From: Chitinophaga pinensis
GTDB lineage: Bacteria > Bacteroidota > Bacteroidia > Flavobacteriales_D > Crocinitomicaceae
Length of the DNA: 9,731 bases
Assembly (NCBI GenBank): GCA_945868555.1
Contig: CAMBMC010000073.1
Location: 1 to 9,731 of the forward strand
Reading direction: 5' to 3'
The position numbers were made by a program, and so were the translations under genes. Shown here piece by piece: positions 3,887 to 9,731 of this stretch; position 1 is the first letter of the stretch; each line of letters starts with the position of its first letter. The notes below the pieces were generated by a model. It was not told the origin of the DNA. It was given only the letters and a program-made list of their open reading frames with translations, and did no database searches.

Positions 3887-6466
3887 ATGAAATTCGTATT
3901 AACCACTCTATGTTTACTTTTTGGGCAACATGTGTTTGCTCAGTTCCTCGATGATTTCTCGGACAGCAATTTAAGCTTGAATCCTCCATGGTTCGGAGAC
4001 GATTCCGTTTATACTATCGTGGATGTTGGAGGGAATTTTCAGTTGCGCTCGAATAAGTTGCTTACGAATAGCACGTATTGCGTTTCAACGCCAAACACTT
4101 TGGTAAACGACGCACAATGGGAGTTCAGTGTTCGCTTGCTGTTCAACACCTCAAGTGCCAATTTTGTAGATATCTACCTTTGTTCGGATCAAGCGAATGT
4201 TTTCTCCCCAGGGGTAAACGGATATTTTGTACGGATCGGTGGAACAACGGATGAGGTGTCCTTGTACAAGTCGGTAGTTGGTGTAAAAACCAAAATCATT
4301 GACGGAATAGACGGAACCACCAACTATTCGACCAATGAACTCAAGGTAAAAGTCAAATGCTCTGCTACCGGCGAATGGAGTCTGGAACAGAAGAGTTTTT
4401 CAGCTCTAGACTATATGTTAGAAGGCACCGCAACAGACCTTTCCATAACAACAAGTGCGTATTTCGGCATTGCCATTACACAATCCACCGCTTCCTTTTT
4501 TCAAAAGCATTTTTTTGATGACATCTATGTTGGACCAATCATTTATGATCTAAACCCTCCAATCTTGATTTCCGCGAATGCTGTGTCGTATAACACATTA
4601 GACGTACTCTTTTCAGAAGCCTTAGACAGCAGCAGTGCGTGCAGTGTTGCCAATTATTCCCTCCCTTTAGGGCCAACGATTTCGGAGGTGTTCCTCGATT
4701 TGCTGAATCCAGCTTTGCTGCATCTTACGTTGTCAAGTTCCCTAACAAATGGAAGTCAGTATGAACTTGTCACACAGAATGTCGCTGACCTTGCGTTGAA
4801 TACATCCCCGCTGCAAACTACCAATTTTCAGGTCTTGTTTTCTGAAACACCATATACTGGCGATGTGCTCATCAATGAATTCCTGTGTGATGAAACTCCG
4901 AGCGTCGGATTACCAGAGGCAGAATATGTCGAACTGTTCAACGCATCGCAGAAGATTTTCCATTTACAGGGGTGGAAAATTGGCGACGCTTCAGGATTTG
5001 GAACCATTCAAAATGGATGGATGTATCCGGGCGAATACAAAGTATTGTGCGCAAGTGCATACGAGGCTTATTTCACGAATGCATCGATGGTGACGAGTTT
5101 TCCGAGTTTTAACAATGCAGGTGACAACATTGTACTGCAAGATGCCAATGGGTTCAAAATCGATTCATTGGCCTACACCACAGATTGGTATCAAGACCCG
5201 ATTAAAAGCAATGGAGGCTATGCCATAGAGCGCGTAAATCCCTACGATCCCTGTTCGGCACAAGACAATTGGAAAGCGAGTACATCCGTCATTGGAGGAA
5301 CCCCAGCCTTGCAAAACGATGTGTTCAGCGATACTCCGGATAGTGAAGCACCAACACTCCTTGAACTTTTACCGCTTGCGCCGAATGTGCTACAGATTTT
5401 CTTCAACGAAGGGATGGATTCGACTCAACTTGCCTCTGCAAACATTGAAACGATTCCGCCTCTAAATATTTACAAACGTGCAATCTATGGAGCAAATCCA
5501 TCCATGATGACACTCATTTTTACTGACAATCTCATCGGTGGACAGGTGTATTCCATTCAATTGGAGCAACTTTCCGATTGCTGGATGAATCAAACAGATT
5601 TCCAAGCGAACTTTGTCTTACCGCAAGCCCCCGCTTTTGGGGACCTCGTGATCAATGAAATTTTGTTTGATCCTTTAACAAATGGCTCAGATTGGATTGA
5701 GGTATACAACAGATCGGACAAATGGCTTGATCTAATGGACTGGAAGTTGGCGAATATAGACAACGGAATCATTGATAATTTTCAGACAGTTCAAAAACAC
5801 CATTATTTGTGCCCTCATGGTTATGCCGTGCTTGGCAGCGATTCGAGTTTTGTGAAGCAGCACTATACTTTTGCTGTTCCGGGTAGTTTCGTTTATTGTG
5901 AAACATCAAGCTATCCCGTAGATTCGGGAACCGTATTGTTGTATTATTTTGACCAATTGATGGATACTGTATCTTATTCATCCGATTGGCATTTTCCTCT
6001 ATTGGAAAGTACAGATGGTGTTTCCTTAGAACGAATACGTACGGAAGGATCCTCCAATGCAAAAAGCAATTGGCATTCGGCAGCTGAAGCATATGGCTTT
6101 GCCAGTCCTGGGATGAAGAATTCACAAGACTTGAAAGGAGAAATCGCAGGAGATTTTTCACTGAGCCATTCCATCATTTCTCCGGACAATGATGGCAAGG
6201 ACGATGTAATTGTTTTCTATTATGAAATGCTTGAACCGGGCATGTTGGGAACCTTGACAGTGTATGACGATGAAGGACGTGAGGTGAAGAAAATCCTGAA
6301 CAATGACCTTTTAGGAATCTCAGGCAGTGCCACGTGGGATGGGATCACAAAAGATCAGCACAAGGCGAATGTGGGGACGTATATCGCCGTCTTCGAAGCA
6401 TTCTCTTTAAATGGACAATCAGCCGTTAATAAACGGAAAGCCTTTGTGGTTGCGGGCAGGTTGTAA
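3887..6466 (+). CDS. secreted protein with two Ig-like plus lamin-tail-domain modules
   Basis: The protein has 859 residues. A signal peptide spans 1-18 (LTTLCLLFGQHVFA, cleavage before Q19). Residues 19-218 resemble a lectin/LamG-like beta-sandwich (DDFSDSNL..., closing FFDDIYVGP). Then comes a duplicated module: an Ig-like domain of the SbsA/Big_5 kind (222-318 and 486-580) followed by a lamin tail domain (322-475 and 584-745). The LTDs are recognised by GDVLINEFLCD with EYVELFN, and GDLVINEILFD with WIEVYNRS and LDLMDWKLA. Residues 755-859 resemble a FlgD-type Ig-like or gliding-protein end domain (IISPDNDGKDD, TVYDDEGREV, ATWDG, GTYIAVFE). That end domain may act as a secretion or sorting signal, but it is not a clear type A or B T9SS domain. 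The likely site is the cell surface or outside the cell; ligand and function are unknown. The next gene starts 32 bases later with its own promoter. Confidence 0.87.
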   Translation: MKFVLTTLCLLFGQHVFAQFLDDFSDSNLSLNPPWFGDDSVYTIVDVGGNFQLRSNKLLTNSTYCVSTPNTLVNDAQWEFSVRLLFNTSSANFVDIYLCSDQANVFSPGVNGYFVRIGGTTDEVSLYKSVVGVKTKIIDGIDGTTNYSTNELKVKVKCSATGEWSLEQKSFSALDYMLEGTATDLSITTSAYFGIAITQSTASFFQKHFFDDIYVGPIIYDLNPPILISANAVSYNTLDVLFSEALDSSSACSVANYSLPLGPTISEVFLDLLNPALLHLTLSSSLTNGSQYELVTQNVADLALNTSPLQTTNFQVLFSETPYTGDVLINEFLCDETPSVGLPEAEYVELFNASQKIFHLQGWKIGDASGFGTIQNGWMYPGEYKVLCASAYEAYFTNASMVTSFPSFNNAGDNIVLQDANGFKIDSLAYTTDWYQDPIKSNGGYAIERVNPYDPCSAQDNWKASTSVIGGTPALQNDVFSDTPDSEAPTLLELLPLAPNVLQIFFNEGMDSTQLASANIETIPPLNIYKRAIYGANPSMMTLIFTDNLIGGQVYSIQLEQLSDCWMNQTDFQANFVLPQAPAFGDLVINEILFDPLTNGSDWIEVYNRSDKWLDLMDWKLANIDNGIIDNFQTVQKHHYLCPHGYAVLGSDSSFVKQHYTFAVPGSFVYCETSSYPVDSGTVLLYYFDQLMDTVSYSSDWHFPLLESTDGVSLERIRTEGSSNAKSNWHSAAEAYGFASPGMKNSQDLKGEIAGDFSLSHSIISPDNDGKDDVIVFYYEMLEPGMLGTLTVYDDEGREVKKILNNDLLGISGSATWDGITKDQHKANVGTYIAVFEAFSLNGQSAVNKRKAFVVAGRL

Positions 6467-6479
6467 CGAACTAATTTTG
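6450..6479 (+). promoter_or_regulatory. promoter of the outer-membrane protein gene
   Basis: TTG at 6450-6452, 19 bases, then TAATTTTG at 6472-6479: a perfect TAnnTTTG box at the usual spacing. The -33 element lies inside the last codons of the upstream gene. Transcription would start near 6484-6486, about 14 bases before the ATG. Confidence 0.65.
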
Positions 6480-6498
6480 ACACTGAAATAAGAAGATC

Positions 6499-7065
6499 AT
6501 GAAAAATTACATTGCACTCGCTTTGTTCGTTTGTTTGTCAAACTTTGGAAATGCACAAGCGTTTCAAAGAGATGGGAACTATCTGCAGGCTGGTTTTGGA
6601 GCACAGCTCAATACCCTTGGGCCACTCTCGGTGGGGTATGAAAGAGGAATAACAGGACTTGTCGGAATCGGTCGATTTGGCGTGGGTGGAATTATTGCGC
6701 ATGAGTTATACTATAGCCCCAACACATTATATTTGAATACTGTCCAGAATAGAACCACTCTTATGGGGCGCTGCGCGTATCACTTTGATTTTGATATCGA
6801 GAAGATGGATGTTTATGCTGGCGCTGCCATTGCCATTCAGTTTAGAGGAGATTATAGAGATAAAAATTCTGGTCTTAATTATGGAAATACTATTGCACGA
6901 ATTTCTCCATTCCCAACAGTTTTCGGTGGAATTCGGTATTATTTTAGCGAAAAATTTGCCGTATACGCAGAAGTAGGGTACGGTTTGGGCTATTTAAATG
7001 GGGGCATCGTTTATCGATTCAATTATCAATATCTGTTGAAACGCAAAGGACTCAACGAGTTTTAG
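6499..7065 (+). CDS. small outer-membrane beta-barrel protein
   Basis: The protein has 188 residues with a signal peptide at 1-19 (IALALFVCLSNFGNA, cleavage before Q20). The mature part is rich in Gly and aromatic residues in alternating hydrophobic strands: YLQAGFGAQL, LSVGYERG, FGVGGIIAHELYY, MDVYAGAAIAIQF, TVFGGIRYYF, FAVYAEVGYGLGYLNGGIVYRF. This is the pattern of a small porin-like barrel of about eight strands, and it ends in Phe as many outer-membrane proteins do. No enzyme motif is visible, and the cargo or role is unknown. It lies between a secreted lamin-tail protein and a LETM1-related protein but has its own promoter, so a shared role is only a guess. Confidence 0.8.
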   Translation: MKNYIALALFVCLSNFGNAQAFQRDGNYLQAGFGAQLNTLGPLSVGYERGITGLVGIGRFGVGGIIAHELYYSPNTLYLNTVQNRTTLMGRCAYHFDFDIEKMDVYAGAAIAIQFRGDYRDKNSGLNYGNTIARISPFPTVFGGIRYYFSEKFAVYAEVGYGLGYLNGGIVYRFNYQYLLKRKGLNEF

Positions 7066-7085
7066 TCACACGAATGTTTTTATCG

Positions 7086-7093
7086 TACTTTTG
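7086..7093 (+). promoter_or_regulatory. -7 box of the LETM1-related gene
   Basis: TACTTTTG is a perfect TAnnTTTG. No good TTG lies 17-21 bases upstream (TTA at 7062-7064 is the nearest). The box ends five bases before the GTG at 7099, so either the mRNA is nearly leaderless or translation starts a few codons later at a TTG (7108 or 7114). Confidence 0.5.
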
Positions 7094-7098
7094 ACACA

Positions 7099-8361
7099 GT
7101 GGAAAAATTGCTCTTGCCTGGTTCAAAAGGGTGGATAAACAAGTACTTCGATCTGTCTGAAAAAAACCAGATTCAATTCAACTATACCCAACCTGAAGGG
7201 GTAGAGAAGGGTGCCTATGTGCACGCAGCTTTAGGGCGCACAGGCATCGCATTTGGATTTCCTTCCCAGCTCTTATTTGCCTCAAACATCAATGATAAAA
7301 AATGGACCTCAGACGAAAAACTGAAAGTCCTGCTCTTTGAATCGCACCTTTTCGTTTACCTGTCATACCATGACGGAAAAGACTTCAGTCAAACGGATTT
7401 TATCGAGTCCTTGGTAAGCTTTTATGGGAATCACAACTCCTCGAAAATTTCAAAGTTGTTCGGCTTTTTCAAGAAGGAATCTCCTTATGAAAAATTGGAG
7501 TCCATTCTTACACAACGGGTAGACATTAAAATGAATTTGTTGGAGAACAAGTTCTGGGTAAATTACCTGAGCAACGTGTTCATTTACCTGGATGTGATTC
7601 TCTACAATGATTTTATTCAACTCAAGAAACGCTCAGCCTTTTACAATTACGACGATCTTGCCATGAATGCCTTATCGGCAATAACCCTGGCGGCCTACTC
7701 CGATGGTGCAATTGAAGACAAAGAACGCACGATGTTTTCCGTGTTCTTGGCTTCGGCAAATCTGTCGGATGTGCACCGTGAAATCGCCGAAAAAAGATTC
7801 AATGCAGGCGCTTCTTTTGAGGATTTTACGAGCCATGTGAAAGAGAATAAATTGTTCAAGCGCTTCTTGTTGGACTTATCCTCGTTCGTGATTTATTCGA
7901 ACCATGAGGCGCACGACGAAGAACGTGATCACCTGAAAAAACTCGCTGAATTTTTAGGACTAACGTCCATGCAGTTGGAGGAATCGTTGGCCTTGACAGA
8001 ACAATTCATCATCGGAAATTTTGAAAAAATTCCTTTCCTGCAAAACACAAATTCTGTGGAGAAAGTGTACGGAAGTTTGTCGAAACGTTGGGTGAAAATT
8101 CTGGGACGCAACAAGGACAAGTTGGCGGCGGAATTGAAACAGAGCAAAGAATTGGTTTCCCTCATCCGCAAATCAACCACGACCGACCTTACACCTGAAG
8201 AGAAGGAAACCGTCAAGGAGCAGTTTAAGGATCTTGTCAAGACCATGCCTTCGTTAGCGATTTTTTTGCTTCCTGGTGGAGCTTTGCTACTTCCGCTCGT
8301 GTTAAAGGTAATTCCAGACTTGATGCCTTCGGCGTTTAGGGATAACGAGGTGGAGAAGTAG
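7099..8361 (+). CDS. LETM1-related protein with TerB-like region
   Basis: The protein has 420 residues. The C-terminal segment 380-413 (VKTMPSLAIFLLPGGALLLP, then PDLMPSAF) is the signature of LETM1, the mitochondrial inner-membrane ion-transport and ribosome-binding protein. Residues 188-300 form a helical TerB-like region (LSAITLAAYSDGAIEDKER, then SSFVIYSNHEAHDEERDHL, two acidic helices of similar plan). The order matches proteins annotated in flavobacteria as LETM1-related biofilm-associated protein; that name is family knowledge, not evidence here. There is no signal peptide. One hydrophobic stretch (384-406) could touch or span the membrane. The start is GTG 7099, but TTG 7108 or 7114 would give a more family-like opening (MPGSKGWINKYF). 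It has its own -7 box and converges with the HTH gene, with six bases between the stops. Confidence 0.87.
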   Translation: MEKLLLPGSKGWINKYFDLSEKNQIQFNYTQPEGVEKGAYVHAALGRTGIAFGFPSQLLFASNINDKKWTSDEKLKVLLFESHLFVYLSYHDGKDFSQTDFIESLVSFYGNHNSSKISKLFGFFKKESPYEKLESILTQRVDIKMNLLENKFWVNYLSNVFIYLDVILYNDFIQLKKRSAFYNYDDLAMNALSAITLAAYSDGAIEDKERTMFSVFLASANLSDVHREIAEKRFNAGASFEDFTSHVKENKLFKRFLLDLSSFVIYSNHEAHDEERDHLKKLAEFLGLTSMQLEESLALTEQFIIGNFEKIPFLQNTNSVEKVYGSLSKRWVKILGRNKDKLAAELKQSKELVSLIRKSTTTDLTPEEKETVKEQFKDLVKTMPSLAIFLLPGGALLLPLVLKVIPDLMPSAFRDNEVEK

Positions 8362-8367
8362 GAGAGT

Positions 8368-8658
8368 TTAACCTATGGAAATATGAAGCTGCCTGCCTAA
8401 TCCAATTTCAATTAGTTTCCAGTAGGTAGAAATCTGAATGTCGCTTGCTCCACGTTCAATTCTCGAAATATAACTTTTCTTCGTTCCCGTTTTTTCGGCT
8501 AATTCTTCTTGTGTTAAGTTCGCTTCAATTCTCGCTTCTTTTAATAAGATCCCTAATCTAAAGGCCAAGGAATCGGCATCAAATTGATCCCGTTGTAGAC
8601 TCCCCTTTTCCTCGTATTTTTCTTCTAACAGGGATTCAAATGTTTTGATTTTTTTCAT
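8368..8658 (-). CDS. XRE-type HTH regulator, HigA-like antitoxin without a visible toxin
   Basis: The protein has 96 residues. Residues 1-33 form a charged helical arm (MKKIKTFESLLEEKYEEKGS...), followed by a Cro/C1-type helix-turn-helix at about 34-88: FRLGILLKEAR, NLTQEELAEKTGTKKSYISR, IERGASDIQISTYWKLIEIGLG. The short tail QLHISIG is typical of Bacteroidota HigA-like antitoxins, which normally follow a RelE/HigB toxin gene and repress their own operon. Here the 126 bases upstream contain no toxin frame and downstream is the unrelated LETM1-related gene, so it is an orphan or a stand-alone repressor. A near-perfect palindrome in its promoter spacer is a likely self-operator. The ATG at 8658 is preceded by A-rich sequence (GCGCAAAAAGAAG), common before Bacteroidota starts. 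Confidence 0.88.
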   Translation of the reverse strand: MKKIKTFESLLEEKYEEKGSLQRDQFDADSLAFRLGILLKEARIEANLTQEELAEKTGTKKSYISRIERGASDIQISTYWKLIEIGLGRQLHISIG

Positions 8659-8716
8659 CTTCTTTTTGCGCTAAATATTCTTATTCCCGAAAAAAAGATA
8701 TCTCTTTCCATGAAAT

Positions 8717-8747
8717 TAAAGTTAACTAATTAGTGAACATTCTCCAA
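8717..8747 (-). promoter_or_regulatory. candidate promoter of the HTH gene
   Basis: On the minus strand TTG (8747-8745), 20 bases, then TAACTTTA (8724-8717), one mismatch from TAnnTTTG. The predicted leader is about 55 bases. It contains the small palindrome AGATATCT (8696-8703), which may be a second, weaker binding site. Confidence 0.5.
8721..8738. promoter_or_regulatory. candidate operator palindrome for the HTH regulator
   Basis: GTTAACTAATTAGTGAAC is an 18-base inverted repeat with one mismatched pair; the central ACTAATTAGT is perfect. It overlaps the last four bases of the -7 box and fills most of the spacer of the HTH promoter, the place expected for an autorepressor to block RNA polymerase. 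Confidence 0.55.
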
Positions 8748-8784
8748 ATAAAAATCGAACAATTTTAAATGATATCCAACAGAC

Positions 8785-9731
8785 TTAAAACCGAAAATAA
8801 AGTCCGAATATCCACTCGCGCATTTTCTGAAGCACCTCTGGTGAAAAGGTTTCTTCTAAATCTCCGTATTCCATGATGTCGCAACGGTCACATCGCTGAA
8901 ACAAGTGATTCAAGCCTTCCATGATTACCGCCTCAGAGCTTGATTGCGTTTGCTTCGCGAAATGGGTAATGAATCCCTGCTGACTCGAATTCGGTGGCAC
9001 CTGAATATCCTTGGAACCATTTATGGCTAAAATGGGAATCTTCAACTTTTTTAGGTACTTCTTGGTATCGAAGGTGATGAATTCTCGCCCCCAATCATTG
9101 TTCAGGAACATGTTTAGTCCAACTTTGAAATTCATGATGTTGGCAGCTGACTTAAAATCAGCGGGTGCAATTTGGTACATGGTGTCCAGAAATGCGGCAA
9201 TCGGATCGCTGGCTTTTTGTTGAGGGTAGCGTTGAATGATGTCACACAATCCAGCGTAAACATCCCTGTTCCAAGTGGCATAGGCGGTGTCTTTTCCCGA
9301 AGCCAATGGAATGAGGTATTGCTGCTCGATCAATACATTTTTACCACTAGTTCCAACGCTTGCCAACTCAATTACAAATTCCACAGACTTGTTTTTCTTT
9401 GCGGCAATCAAGGCATGCATCCCACCTTCTGAATGTCCTGCTATACCTATCGGACAATTGTAAAATCGTTCGTCTTCCGCTAAGAAATTTACACAAGCAC
9501 TGACATCAGAACCGAAATCCAATAGACTTGCCTTGGCGAAAACTCCTGTACTTTTTCCAACTCCTCTATCATCAAATCGCAAACAACCTATGCCATTTTG
9601 TGCTAAAAAATCGGCTATAACCCAAAAGGATTTATGCCCCATGAGTTCACAATTTCTGTCTTGTGCGCCACTTCCTGAGGTCAATACAACAATAGGAAAA
9701 GGATGACTTTGGTCTTTCGGTAAGGTCAGTG
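8785..9731 (-). CDS. alpha/beta hydrolase (serine hydrolase), 5' end beyond the window
   Basis: The frame stays open to the right edge, so the gene is truncated at its N-terminus; about 315 codons are visible. It reads LTLPKDQSHPFPIVVLTSGS at the edge, then GAQDRN (oxyanion-loop region), GHKSF, LRFDDRGVGKSTG, the nucleophile elbow GHSEGG, INGSKDIQVPP and EGLNHLFQ. The triad is complete: Ser at 9432-9430, Asp at 9009-9007 and His at 8907-8905. The LTLP...SGSG.QDR pattern marks a family of esterase/peptidase-like hydrolases often preceded by an N-terminal accessory region and a signal peptide, which would lie outside the window. The substrate cannot be told from the sequence; an acyl ester or peptide is likely. 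A TTG at 9684 could be mistaken for a start but lies inside a core beta-strand. The HTH gene follows 126 bases downstream on the same strand. Confidence 0.9.
   Translation of the reverse strand, partial: LTLPKDQSHPFPIVVLTSGSGAQDRNCELMGHKSFWVIADFLAQNGIGCLRFDDRGVGKSTGVFAKASLLDFGSDVSACVNFLAEDERFYNCPIGIAGHSEGGMHALIAAKKNKSVEFVIELASVGTSGKNVLIEQQYLIPLASGKDTAYATWNRDVYAGLCDIIQRYPQQKASDPIAAFLDTMYQIAPADFKSAANIMNFKVGLNMFLNNDWGREFITFDTKKYLKKLKIPILAINGSKDIQVPPNSSQQGFITHFAKQTQSSSEAVIMEGLNHLFQRCDRCDIMEYGDLEETFSPEVLQKMREWIFGLYFRF

Noticed and set aside
5769..6161. 130-codon open frame on the minus strand
   Set aside because: It is antisense to the second lamin-tail domain, with composition typical of a shadow frame.
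7929..8246. 105-codon open frame on the minus strand
   Set aside because: It is a shadow of the LETM1-related gene with no supporting features.
9682..9684. TTG at 9684 as the start of the hydrolase
   Set aside because: The frame continues upstream with conserved hydrolase sequence (LTLPK...PIVVL) to the window edge, so the gene is truncated.

Overview
The window reads as chromosomal DNA from a member of the Bacteroidota, most likely a flavobacterium-like lineage such as the Crocinitomicaceae/Fluviicola group. This is inferred, not proven. Four things point that way. Most promoter-like sites fit the Bacteroidota sigma-factor pattern (TTG, 17-20 bases, TAnnTTTG). Genes lack strong Shine-Dalgarno sites. 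Several families are typical of the phylum (DUF6495, DUF2911, LETM1-related TerB-like protein, lamin-tail-domain secreted protein). Signal peptides end in the common form A|Q.

Layout. At the left edge is the first 16 codons of dxr (minus). Divergent from it is a plus-strand run: a DUF6495 protein, then a secreted DUF2911 protein whose end overlaps the start of a SUFU-domain protein by 19 bases. asd (aspartate-semialdehyde dehydrogenase) converges from the right on the minus strand. The 650 bases between the SUFU and asd stop codons hold no gene but are packed with short repeats. asd is divergent from a second plus-strand run: an 859-residue secreted protein with two Ig-like plus lamin-tail modules, a small outer-membrane beta-barrel protein, and a LETM1-related protein. 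These converge with a minus-strand HigA-like HTH regulator. Upstream of that lies a minus-strand alpha/beta hydrolase that runs off the right edge.

How the genes relate. dxr (isoprenoid precursor synthesis) and asd (lysine, methionine and threonine synthesis) are housekeeping genes. The DUF2911, lamin-tail and barrel proteins carry signal peptides and belong to the cell envelope. DUF2911 and SUFU are probably translationally coupled. I see no complete defence system, secretion cluster, CRISPR array, transposase or RNA gene. The HTH gene looks like the antitoxin half of a HigB/HigA pair with no toxin beside it, and it has a strong candidate autorepression operator.

The most unusual part is the 2186-2841 repeat mosaic. 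Near-identical inverted 16-base tracts lie at its two ends, and each supplies the stop codon of the flanking gene. Inside are an 86-base tandem repeat with two alternative hairpins, two 39-base direct repeats built on an 8-base rhythm, and a family of mini-hairpins whose stem sequences differ but stay paired. A strong intrinsic terminator on the minus strand would place most of this mosaic in the asd 3' untranslated region.
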